From contig SOJG01000009.1 in NCBI GenBank assembly GCA_004375885.1, forward strand, positions 1-6,359: DNA of 6,359 nucleotides, read 5' to 3'. The notes under the pieces were generated by a model. That model saw only the letters and a list, made by a program, of their open reading frames with translations. It did no database searches and was not told where the DNA came from. Each line of letters opens with the position of its first letter. Position 1 is the first letter of the stretch. The stretch comes from Dehalococcoidia bacterium. Its GTDB lineage: Bacteria > Chloroflexota > Dehalococcoidia > GIF9 > AB-539-J10. The translations under genes were made by a program, and so were the position numbers. Below, in pieces: positions 1 to 6,297 of the stretch.

Positions 1-2
1 AC

Positions 3-545
3 TCGCTTACGCAGCAGTCATTGAGGCGTCAGATAGGCGTCGTAACTCAGGATCCCTTTCTCTTTTCAGGCAGTATAGAGGAGAACATCCGGTACGGACG
101 CCTGGAAGCCAGCCGCGAAGAAGTTATCCAGGCGGCCAAGAAGGCCCGGGCCCACGATTTCATCGCGCGTCTGGAGCATGGCTACCAGACCCAAGCGGGG
201 GAAAGAGGTGAGAATCTCAGTGCCGGACAACGCCAGCTTGTGTGCCTGGCCCGGGCTATCCTGGCTAATCCACCCATTTTGGTGCTGGACGAAGCCACCT
301 CCAACGTGGATACCACTGCTGAACGTCTTATGCAGAAATCACTGCGCCGCCTGATGAAGGGGCGTACCTGCGTCATTATCGCCCACAGGCTCTCCACAGT
401 GACCAATGCGGACCGCATAGTAGTCCTGGAGCAGGGAAGAATCGTTGAGATGGGCACTCACCAGGAACTCCTGGCCAGAAAAGGCCTCTACCACGACATG
501 TTCGGAGCTCTCAGTGCACCGGAGCTGGAAGCGCCCAATGCCTGA
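3..545 (+). CDS. ABC exporter, C-terminal part of the ATP-binding domain (5' end outside window)
   Basis: This is the end of an ATP-binding domain that powers a membrane exporter of the ABCB/MsbA/MdlB type. The open frame runs in from the window edge (codons from base 3), so the true start, the membrane domain and Walker A lie upstream. The TTG at 21 falls inside the conserved LRRQIGVVTQD stretch and is not a start. Numbering from that TTG codon, I see the Q-loop (VVTQDPFLFSGSI, Q10), the ABC signature LSAGQ (66-70), Walker B ILVLDE (86-91), the D-loop SNVD (94-97) and the switch histidine in IIAHRLS (H122). The end, with RIVEMGTHQELLARKGLYHDMF, is typical of fused membrane-plus-ATPase half-transporters. 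All catalytic elements in view are intact, so the gene looks functional. The substrate (lipid, peptide or drug) cannot be told from this part. The next gene has its own promoter, so the two need not be linked. Confidence 0.93.
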   Translation, partial: SLTQQSLRRQIGVVTQDPFLFSGSIEENIRYGRLEASREEVIQAAKKARAHDFIARLEHGYQTQAGERGENLSAGQRQLVCLARAILANPPILVLDEATSNVDTTAERLMQKSLRRLMKGRTCVIIAHRLSTVTNADRIVVLEQGRIVEMGTHQELLARKGLYHDMFGALSAPELEAPNA

Positions 546-777
546 CCAAACGGGCCAGACAGCTTATTCGGCTTCAGAGCCATACAGCCCGGTCATAGGC
601 TTCAATCGTACCCGGATTGCATGCACAGCCCTGCCGCATCTTTGGGGGCAGCCGGCAATCATTTCTCCTCAGGTCCCCTCCCTCACTCAACATAGGGTCG
701 TCAATCCATTTTCCTGACCATCCTCATGGGGCCTCCTCCTCGACGGGATTGCCCCATATGGTGACTGCCACAAGTCT
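546..777. other. Non-coding gap after the ABC transporter gene
   Basis: No convincing gene is seen here. Open frames in this stretch are out-of-frame extensions with no recognisable protein. Short stem-loops are present: GGCT/AGCC (570-573 with 578-581), CTGCC/GGCAG (631-635 with 647-651, competing with TGCCG/CGGCA at 632-636 and 653-657), and a perfect 7-bp pair ATGGGGC (726-732) with GCCCCAT (751-757) around an 18-nt loop. None is followed by a run of T, so none can be called an intrinsic terminator with confidence, although transcription of the ABC gene probably ends in this stretch. Confidence 0.5.
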
Positions 778-806
778 TTGACAATTCTTGCTCGCCAATC
801 TAAAAT
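778..806 (+). promoter_or_regulatory. Sigma-70-type promoter for the acyl-CoA dehydrogenase pair
   Basis: A perfect -35 box TTGACA (778-783) is followed after exactly 17 bp by TAAAAT (801-806), which matches the -10 consensus at five of six positions. Transcription would begin near 813, giving a leader of about 50 nt before the ATG at 863. The TTG at 788, which would extend the downstream reading frame, lies between the two boxes and so would not be in this transcript. This supports the shorter start. No clear operator palindrome was seen over the promoter. Confidence 0.75.
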
Positions 807-850
807 GTGGCGGGAAACCACATACAACTATCGTAATATCTTCAGGCATA

Positions 851-857
851 AAGGAGG
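851..857 (+). promoter_or_regulatory. Ribosome binding site that fixes the start of the first acyl-CoA dehydrogenase
   Basis: AAGGAGG (followed by T) is a near-perfect Shine-Dalgarno sequence, 5 nt before the ATG at 863. It selects that start over the upstream in-frame TTG at 788, which has no such site. Confidence 0.9.
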
Positions 858-862
858 TACAC

Positions 863-2047
863 ATGGACTTCTCGCTTACAGACGAACAGAAAGCCCGCAA
901 ACAAGAGTTCTATGACACATGTAAAGAGCTCGAGAAGAGGAAACCGCCCAGCTTCCTGGGATTTGAGACCATTTATGAAGATGACGAGTGCTGGGAGTAC
1001 AACCTGCATTGCGCCAGGGAATTCGCCAAAAAGGGATGGCTTGCCCTCGGCTGGCCACCAGAATATGACGGCCAGGGAGACATGATGGACAAGGTCCTCT
1101 TCGCCGAGGCCAGAGGATACCATGGCATCCCCGGAGTCGACATTTTTGGAGTGCAAATGCTTGCCCCAACCTTGTTGCAGGCGGCCAGCGAAGAAATAAA
1201 GAGAGAATTCCTACCACCGATTGCCCGGGGAGAAGTCATGTGGTGTGAGCTGTGGAGCGAACCCAATGCCGGCTCAGACCTTGCCGCTCTGGCTGCCACA
1301 GCAATCAGAAAGGGCGACGAGTACGTCATAAATGGTCAGAAGACATGGAATACCGGCGCTCATAAAGCTGATTGGGGCTTTGGCGTATTCAAAACGGACC
1401 CGGCTGCTCGAAAACATCACAACATGACTTTCATCCTGTTTGATATGAAGACGCCAGGGATCACGATAAGGCCGATTCCATACCTAGACGGCCACGCTCC
1501 CTATTGCGAGGTCTATTTTGACGACGTTCATGTGACAGCGAAGAACATTGTCGGCCAGGAACACGAAGGCTGGGCAGTTGTGAATCTCCTGGCTGGTTTC
1601 GAGAGATCGGGCATCAACGAGATCATGAGCATGCTCCGCGGGCTAGAACAACTGGTGGCGTTCTGCAACCAGACCAAACGGCATGGCCAGCCACTGTCCA
1701 AGAATCTGCTTGTCCGTAATCGGCTCGCGGAGCTAGCCTGCGAACTAGAGGCAGCCCGTGCCCTGGCCTACCGTGTCGCTGATCTGCAGAACAGAGACGA
1801 GATGTCCCTGATGGATGCCTCGGCAGGTAAGATCTTCTTCAGCGAATTGGGCGAACGTTTTGCTTTCCTGGCTACCGACATTCTAGGTCCCTATGGCCAG
1901 GTCAAGACTTCCCGATGGGCTCCTTTGGACGGGATATGGGAGAGGATGTTCCACGAGCACTTCATAACCACCATATCCATGGGAACAAATGAGATACAAC
2001 GGAATATCATCGCCTGGTACGGCCTTGGCTTGCCCAGGATGAGATGA
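863..2047 (+). CDS. Acyl-CoA dehydrogenase, putative catalytic (alpha) subunit of a heteromeric enzyme
   Basis: A 394-residue FAD-dependent acyl-CoA dehydrogenase, which introduces a 2,3 double bond into an acyl-CoA and passes electrons to electron-transfer flavoprotein. The length is normal for the family. The N-terminal helical domain starts MDFSLTDEQ. The middle domain has the flavin-binding signature WSEPNAGSD (131-139) and KTWNTG (160-165). The C-terminal helical domain ends with MGTNEIQRN (373-381). Two departures stand out. The glutamate of the usual YEGT motif is M373, and the RxQFGxPIGxFQ motif that contacts the neighbouring subunit's FAD is degraded to KRHGQPLSKN (272-281). A glutamate in GFERSG (E247) sits at about the isovaleryl-CoA dehydrogenase Glu254 position and is the best candidate for the catalytic base. 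The start at 863 is set by the strong ribosome binding site. The gene lies 24 bp before a second ACAD gene and probably forms a heteromer with it. PimC or FadE26-like is the nearest style; the substrate is unknown. Confidence 0.9.
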   Translation: MDFSLTDEQKARKQEFYDTCKELEKRKPPSFLGFETIYEDDECWEYNLHCAREFAKKGWLALGWPPEYDGQGDMMDKVLFAEARGYHGIPGVDIFGVQMLAPTLLQAASEEIKREFLPPIARGEVMWCELWSEPNAGSDLAALAATAIRKGDEYVINGQKTWNTGAHKADWGFGVFKTDPAARKHHNMTFILFDMKTPGITIRPIPYLDGHAPYCEVYFDDVHVTAKNIVGQEHEGWAVVNLLAGFERSGINEIMSMLRGLEQLVAFCNQTKRHGQPLSKNLLVRNRLAELACELEAARALAYRVADLQNRDEMSLMDASAGKIFFSELGERFAFLATDILGPYGQVKTSRWAPLDGIWERMFHEHFITTISMGTNEIQRNIIAWYGLGLPRMR

Positions 2048-2060
2048 ACCAGGCTTCGAT

Positions 2061-2067
2061 AAGGAGG
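2061..2067 (+). promoter_or_regulatory. Ribosome binding site of the second acyl-CoA dehydrogenase gene
   Basis: AAGGAGG lies 4 nt before the ATG at 2072, inside the 24-bp gap after the preceding stop. It is the same core as the site of the first ACAD gene, which suggests matched translation of the two subunits. Confidence 0.88.
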
Positions 2068-2071
2068 AATC

Positions 2072-3205
2072 ATGGACCTTAGACTTACTGAAACCCAAGA
2101 AATACTGAAGCAGTCGGCCCGGGACTTTCTCACCACAGAATGTCCTAAAAGCCTAGTAAGAGAACTAGAACAAGGTGAAATGGGATATGCTCCCGAACTG
2201 TGGAAGAAGATGGCCGAGCTAGGATGGCTGGGGCTAATCATACCTGAAGAATACGATGGTATGGGTTATACCTTCCAGGATCTGGCTGTCCTCCTGGAGG
2301 AGATAGGCAGAAGCATCCTGCCCGGACCACTATTGGCTACTCTTACCAGTGTGTTCGCTGTACTGGAGGCGGGAACTGAAGAGCAGAAGAGGGAATTGCT
2401 TCCCAAGATAGCTCAAGGTGAACTCATTCTTACCACGGCTCTCCTCGAAGGTGAGGGTATCTTCGATGCTTCTGGAATAGCCGTTAAGGCAGCACCGCAA
2501 GGAGATGACTTCACAATAGACGGGACCAAGCTCTTCGTGGAAATGGCCCACGTCGCTGATTACATTCTGTGCGTCACAAGGACAAACACTGGAACCTCGC
2601 CCGAGAAGGGCGTTACCGTTCTCATTGTGGACTCCACGACTCCCGGGATAAGTTGTGAGGTAATACCGACCACCGCCGAAGACAAGCTATGCGAGGTACG
2701 TTTTGAAAACGTCAAGGTGCCCAAGAAGAACATACTAGGCAAGCTAGATGAGGGCTGGCCCATAGTGGAGACGATGTTGCGCAAGGGCGCCATCGCCAAA
2801 TGTGCCGAATCCATAGGTGCTATACAGGCGTGTGTGGATATGACGGTGGCGTACTCAAAGGAAAGGGTACAATATGAGAGGCCTATAGGCGCTTTCCAGG
2901 CACTTCAACACAGGATGGCCGACATGTGGACGGCAATGGGAACCAGTCGTTATTTGGTCTATGAGGCAGCCTGGATGGAGTCGGAAGGGCTCCCCTGCGC
3001 CAAAGAAGCCTCTATGGCAAAGGCCTACGTCAACGAGGTATACAAGAATGTCGCCAAGTGGGCCGTAAGACTACACGGGGCGATCGCCACCAGTGCTGAC
3101 CACGACATACCCCTTTACTACCGCAGAAGCAAGGCCGCCGACACTGCCTATGGCGGCACCGACTTCCACAGGGAGATAGTGGCCCAGAAAATCGGACTGA
3201 CGTGA
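2072..3205 (+). CDS. Acyl-CoA dehydrogenase, putative partner (beta) subunit
   Basis: A 377-residue member of the acyl-CoA dehydrogenase family. It begins MDLRLTETQ, echoing the N-terminus of its upstream neighbour, so the two are distant paralogues. GWLGLIIPEEYDGMG (51-65) is typical of the N-terminal domain. The C-terminal half carries the well-kept FAD-contact motif ERVQYERPIGAFQALQH (264-280, R265 and Q276) and RLHGAIATSADHD (333-345), in place of the usual QxHGGIGFTWEHD. The middle-domain flavin signature (SEPxAGSD) is missing: the aligned stretch reads TTALLEGEGIFDASG (121-135). The usual C-terminal catalytic glutamate is replaced in AYGGTDFHRE (359-368), and the alternative position reads MLRKGAIAKC (235-244) with no acid. 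It therefore probably has no catalytic base of its own and completes the FAD site of the upstream ACAD, as in FadE27/FadE29 or PimD-type partners. A homomeric enzyme with an unusual base is the alternative. Confidence 0.88.
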   Translation: MDLRLTETQEILKQSARDFLTTECPKSLVRELEQGEMGYAPELWKKMAELGWLGLIIPEEYDGMGYTFQDLAVLLEEIGRSILPGPLLATLTSVFAVLEAGTEEQKRELLPKIAQGELILTTALLEGEGIFDASGIAVKAAPQGDDFTIDGTKLFVEMAHVADYILCVTRTNTGTSPEKGVTVLIVDSTTPGISCEVIPTTAEDKLCEVRFENVKVPKKNILGKLDEGWPIVETMLRKGAIAKCAESIGAIQACVDMTVAYSKERVQYERPIGAFQALQHRMADMWTAMGTSRYLVYEAAWMESEGLPCAKEASMAKAYVNEVYKNVAKWAVRLHGAIATSADHDIPLYYRRSKAADTAYGGTDFHREIVAQKIGLT

Positions 3206-3234
3206 AATCGCGCCTCATCGCGAATAGTCCACTA

Positions 3235-3263
3235 GGCCCTGGTCTTTGGCGGGCCGGATTTTT
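3235..3263 (+). terminator. Possible intrinsic terminator after the acyl-CoA dehydrogenase pair
   Basis: GGCCC (3235-3239) can pair with GGGCC (3251-3255) around an 11-nt loop, followed after GGA by five T (3259-3263). It lies 30 bp after the stop of the second ACAD gene, where a terminator would be expected. The stem is short, and a competing pairing GGCCG/CGGCC (3252-3256 with 3266-3270) would enclose the T run, so the call is moderate to weak. Confidence 0.4.
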
Positions 3264-3493
3264 CTCGGCCTACGTTTGACATTTGTCCAGCGACGCAGCT
3301 ATGAGACCGGCCCAACCACAAGGCTGTGTCCGCAACTGCCGATCACCAGCGGCGATGCCTAGGGGTTGCCACGAGAAGCCTTGTACCTGCACAAGTTGGA
3401 TAGAGCCCTGATTGAGGCGCCAGGTGAGGAATACACAACGATAGGAAGAACCCGAGCAGCTCGCGCAGTGGGCGTCTCCGAGCTGGAGCAGCG

Positions 3494-3522
3494 TTTACAG
3501 TCGGTAAGCTATTTGCTATACT
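3494..3522 (+). promoter_or_regulatory. Extended -10 promoter upstream of the CoA ligase gene
   Basis: TTTACA (3494-3499, five of six matches to the -35 consensus) is followed after 17 bp by TATACT (3517-3522, five of six). The bases TGC directly before the -10 box make an extended -10 (TGn) element. Transcription would begin near 3529, giving a leader of about 165 nt before the ATG at 3695. This is the best promoter in the gap and is likely to drive the synthetase gene and perhaps recO. Confidence 0.6.
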
Positions 3523-3694
3523 GCCCACAGAGACAGCCTTGCATCTTCGCTCACACAGCATCAAGCGGCAGGCAGGCTCAAGAAAGATGACACTAGGAAT
3601 CAGCGGTCGCGTGCTACTACAGGCATGTGGCTTCTCCGCTGCGCACCTGTCTCGCCATTCACTCACACTGACGAAATACTACTGAGCGAAGCGT

Positions 3695-5149
3695 ATGAAG
3701 AATACACATCAGCCTAGCTTGGACTTCCTTTTCAACCCGAATTCGATCACCCTTGCCGGCATCACAACTGCCGAGGGCGGGCACTGGACGCGTACCTTCC
3801 TAGAGGGCCTCATCGCTTCTGAGTTTGACCGGCCCATGTATCTCGTTAACCCCAAGGGCGGGGAGATCAAAGGTCATAAGGTCTATACCAGCGTCACAGA
3901 CATCCCCGGCAGCATCGACTACGTGATCGGCCTGGTCAATGCACAGCGTGCTGCCAAGCTTGTGGAAGAGTGTGCGGAAAAGGGAGCACGAGTAGTCCAC
4001 TTCTGCACAGCGGGTTTCAGTGAAACCGGCGAGGAGGAGAGAATACGGCTGGAATCTGAACTGGTGGAGGTCGCCCATAGGAAGGGGGTCAGGATCATCG
4101 GCCCTAACTGCATGGGCATCTACAGTCCCAAATCACGCATGTCCTTCACTCCGACCTTCCCCAACGAGAGTGGTCCTGTGGGAGTCATCAGTCAAAGCGG
4201 AGGCAATTCCATCTACATAGTGAGGCAGGCAGCGTTGCGAGGCGTTCGCTTTAGCAAAGTCATAAGTTACGGCAACGCGTGTGACATCGATGAAAGTGAC
4301 TTGCTGGAGTATCTGGCTGATGATGCAGATACTGAAGTGCTGGCCCTTTATATCGAGGGAATCAAGGATGGCAGACGGTTTCGTCGGGCTCTGGAGCAGG
4401 CAACGAAGAAGAAGCCGGTCATAATGCTCAAAGGGGGAAACACCGAAGGAGGTGCTCGAGCCGTAGCGGGCCATACCGCGGCACTAGCCGGAAGCAGGGC
4501 TGCCTGGGATGCTCTCTGCAAGCAGTTGGGAATCATCAGTGTGAGCAGCATCGAAGAGATGGTCGACGTACTGGTCACGCTTCTGTTTTTGCCGCTTCCC
4601 AAAGGCAGGAATGCCGTGCTATTCGGTGCCGGAGGTGGAGCCAGCGTCCTGATCACTGACGAGTTTGAAAACAGAGGTCTCAGAGTCCCCGCGCTCCCTC
4701 AGGAGATCGTTGCTCAGATACGGGAGTTCACTCCAGTAGCCGGCAACATCCTGCGGAATCCAGTGGACTATTCACAGGCCATAATGAACCCTGAAGGCGT
4801 AAGAAAAACTCTGGAAATAATACTGATGTGGGAAGGCACTCACTTCCTGGTCGTGTTTGTCAGGACAGGTCAGTTCGTGCACGCGGGGCCTTTGGCAGCT
4901 AGGACTTCCTCTTTAGCGGCTATGTTTTTCGCAAATCAACGTAGTTTTCCTAAGCCAGTGGCAGTAGTGCTGGAACTCAGTATTGAGCCCCACGAGGCCG
5001 ACGCCATTGCGACCGCTATTCGTGGTTGTGTTGTCTCCAGGCTGCCTGTCTACTACTCCTTTGCAGCCGCCGCCAACGCCATCAATCTGATATTGACTCA
5101 CGCGGAGAACCGACCCGACCACCGCCTGAGGCGAAGACTTGGACTCTAA
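3695..5149 (+). CDS. Acyl-CoA synthetase (NDP-forming) alpha-subunit-type CoA-binding protein
   Basis: A 484-residue protein of the ADP-forming acyl-CoA synthetase / succinyl-CoA ligase superfamily, which interconverts acyl-CoA plus ADP and phosphate with free acid, CoA and ATP through a phosphohistidine. The N-terminal CoA-binding Rossmann domain (about 10-140) includes LVNPKGGEIKGHKVYTSV (50-67) and IIGPNCMGIYSP (134-145). The first ligase-like domain (about 160-300) has GVISQSGGNS (163-172), SYGNACDIDESDLLEYL (191-207), YIEGIKDGRRF (219-229) and AGHTAALAGS (258-267), where H260 is the likely phosphorylated histidine. A second ligase-like domain (about 305-465) contains GAGGGASVLITD and RNPVDYS. 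The length matches stand-alone alpha subunits. The ATP-grasp beta part (about 230 residues) is neither fused nor encoded nearby, so it must be elsewhere or absent. An in-frame TGA at 3683 makes ATG 3695 the first start; its ribosome binding site is weak. Acyl substrate unknown. Confidence 0.85.
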   Translation: MKNTHQPSLDFLFNPNSITLAGITTAEGGHWTRTFLEGLIASEFDRPMYLVNPKGGEIKGHKVYTSVTDIPGSIDYVIGLVNAQRAAKLVEECAEKGARVVHFCTAGFSETGEEERIRLESELVEVAHRKGVRIIGPNCMGIYSPKSRMSFTPTFPNESGPVGVISQSGGNSIYIVRQAALRGVRFSKVISYGNACDIDESDLLEYLADDADTEVLALYIEGIKDGRRFRRALEQATKKKPVIMLKGGNTEGGARAVAGHTAALAGSRAAWDALCKQLGIISVSSIEEMVDVLVTLLFLPLPKGRNAVLFGAGGGASVLITDEFENRGLRVPALPQEIVAQIREFTPVAGNILRNPVDYSQAIMNPEGVRKTLEIILMWEGTHFLVVFVRTGQFVHAGPLAARTSSLAAMFFANQRSFPKPVAVVLELSIEPHEADAIATAIRGCVVSRLPVYYSFAAAANAINLILTHAENRPDHRLRRRLGL

Positions 5150-5278
5150 CGGCAACGAGACTGTCATTGCAGTGCGCTATTAAACATCAGAGACATGCCC
5201 TGGAGGCAGAGGTCCTGAGCTTCCGAATCAGCTATGTAGATTTGTTCAGGAATTAGTGTTCAGGGTCGGGAATCCAAG

Positions 5279-6085
5279 GTGACTACCACTCGTACTTTTC
5301 AAACACAGGGCATCGTCCTAAAACAAACAAAGCTGGGCGAGTTTGATAGGATTGTCACCATCTATACGCGGGAATTCGGCAAGCTAAGGGCAGTAGCTAA
5401 GGGAGCCTGCCGTCCCAAGAGCAAATTGGGCGGCAATATGGAACCATTGACGCATAGCTTGATGTTCCTGGCCAGAGGGCGCAATCTCGATATTGTTACT
5501 CAAAGCCAGATGATCAATGGTTTCCTCACTCTGAAAAGCAATCTGTGGTGCCTGGCTTGTGGCCTCTACATCATGGAACTCATCGACTCCTTTACTGCTG
5601 AGGGTGGGGAGAACCATCCTTTGTTCGATTTATTGCTTGATATCCTGAGTCGGTTAAGTGAGCCGGAGAGTAACGAGACGACGCTGCGCTATTTCGAGCT
5701 ACATCTTCTGCACCATCTTGGTTACAGGCCCCAGTTTCGCCGCTGCGTAAGCTGTGATTCACCGCTCAAGCCAATAGTCAATTCTTTCACACCTAGCAAG
5801 GGCGGACTCCTGTGTCCCCGCTGTGATTCTCAGGAACATCATCGCTACGAGCAAATTGACGTAATTCCGCCGAGGCTCTCGCTGCCCCTTTCCGTTGAAG
5901 CTTTGAAGGTTTTCCGTTTGTGGCAAAGCTGCGATTATGCCACCGCAAGGCGGGTCAGGGTAGACCCCGAGCTATCCCGGGAATTGGAACGGATATTGCA
6001 CGAGTACATAACGTATATCTTGCAGCGAGAGCTCAAATCACGAGCCTGGCTAAGGGAGTTGAGAAGAGAGATTCCTGCCCCGTGA
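5279..6085 (+). CDS. recO: DNA repair protein RecO
   Basis: RecO works in recombinational repair: it anneals single strands and, with RecR, helps load RecA onto SSB-coated DNA in the RecFOR pathway. The 268-residue product is of usual length. The N-terminal OB-fold reads TQGIVLKQTKLGEFDRIVTI (9-28), then YTREFGKLRAVAKGACRPKS, which matches the family's GIVL...GExDRI and GKxxAVAKGARRPKS pattern. A helical C-terminal part includes the ELHLLHHLGYRP stretch (140-151). Four cysteines, C156xxC159 and C179xxC182, form the zinc-finger version of RecO seen in Deinococcus and many Gram-positive and Chloroflexi proteins but lost in E. coli. The start is GTG at 5279 with only a weak G-rich site (about 5262-5270); it gives the expected short N-terminus before the OB-fold. 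It lies 129 bp after the synthetase gene, with no clear terminator between, so read-through is possible. Confidence 0.93.
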   Translation: MTTTRTFQTQGIVLKQTKLGEFDRIVTIYTREFGKLRAVAKGACRPKSKLGGNMEPLTHSLMFLARGRNLDIVTQSQMINGFLTLKSNLWCLACGLYIMELIDSFTAEGGENHPLFDLLLDILSRLSEPESNETTLRYFELHLLHHLGYRPQFRRCVSCDSPLKPIVNSFTPSKGGLLCPRCDSQEHHRYEQIDVIPPRLSLPLSVEALKVFRLWQSCDYATARRVRVDPELSRELERILHEYITYILQRELKSRAWLRELRREIPAP

Positions 6086-6094
6086 AATCAGCAC

Positions 6095-6123
6095 TTGACA
6101 ACAAGATTGGGGCGGATTAAAAT
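6095..6123 (+). promoter_or_regulatory. Sigma-70-type promoter upstream of the TrkA-like gene
   Basis: TTGACA (6095-6100) and TAAAAT (6118-6123) are separated by exactly 17 bp, the same two hexamers and spacing as the promoter of the ACAD pair. It begins 9 bp after the recO stop. Transcription would begin near 6130, giving a leader of about 168 nt before the ATG at 6298. Confidence 0.72.
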
Positions 6124-6146
6124 CGCTGGACGCTTAGCGGCTGTAG

Positions 6147-6286
6147 AATAGCGAAGTAATACGAATGGAGAGTGACTAGTATTCTAGGTGAACCTTCGAG
6201 TTCATTTGTTCCCCCTGATCTGCAACTCCCCTCTTCAGCGCCAGTACAACGATTCATTGAAAGGATAGCAAACTCAACTCGCTATT
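6147..6286 (+). repeat. Long-range inverted repeat and hairpin in the leader of the TrkA-like gene
   Basis: AATAGCGA (6147-6154) is perfectly complementary to TCGCTATT (6279-6286). The arms are 124 nt apart, and the second ends 11 nt before the ATG at 6298, so it could close a structured leader RNA. Inside, AGGTGAAC (6186-6193) pairs with GTTCATTT (6200-6207) over 8 bp, two of them G-U, with a 6-nt loop. I could not match the region to a known riboswitch, and an 8-bp pair over this distance can occur by chance. Confidence 0.35.
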
Positions 6287-6297
6287 GAAGAGAACCA

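Larger units (their letters stand above)
3206..3694. other. Non-coding region between the dehydrogenase pair and the CoA ligase gene
   Basis: This 489-bp stretch has no gene I can support. It holds a small hairpin TCGCG/CGCGA (3208-3212 with 3219-3223) right after the stop, a possible terminator at 3235-3263 and a good promoter at 3494-3522. A 74-codon frame starting at TTG 3366 lacks a good ribosome binding site and contains the promoter. Its stretch VSELEQRLQSVSYLL faintly recalls the N-terminus of AMP-forming acyl-CoA ligases, so it may be a decayed remnant, but this is speculative. A long frame on the other strand (3343-3666) has an arginine- and cysteine-rich product with no recognisable domain. 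Confidence 0.5.

Noticed and set aside
445..717. A 90-codon + frame overlapping the end of the ABC gene
   Set aside because: It is in a different frame from a well-supported gene, continues into non-coding sequence and shows no protein family features.
788..862. Extending the first ACAD upstream to the in-frame TTG at 788
   Set aside because: The TTG lies between the -35 and -10 boxes of the promoter and has no ribosome binding site, and the extra 25 residues do not fit the family N-terminus. ATG 863 has a strong site.
3276..3305. TTGACA (3276-3281) with TATGAG 18 bp downstream as a promoter
   Set aside because: The -10 match is only four of six with non-ideal spacing, and it is almost 400 bp from the next gene. 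The 3494-3522 promoter is better and closer.
3343..3666. A 107-codon open frame on the - strand in the intergenic gap
   Set aside because: It is low-complexity, rich in arginine and cysteine, has no recognisable domain or ribosome binding site, and overlaps the + strand promoter.
5243..5264. Direct repeat TGTTCAGG (5243-5250 and 5257-5264) before recO
   Set aside because: Only 8 bp and two copies, with no palindrome or promoter link, so chance is the simplest explanation.
6186..6215. T-arm-like TTCGAGT sequence as part of a tRNA gene
   Set aside because: No acceptor stem, anticodon arm or D arm can be built around it; the sequence is better explained as a simple hairpin in the leader.
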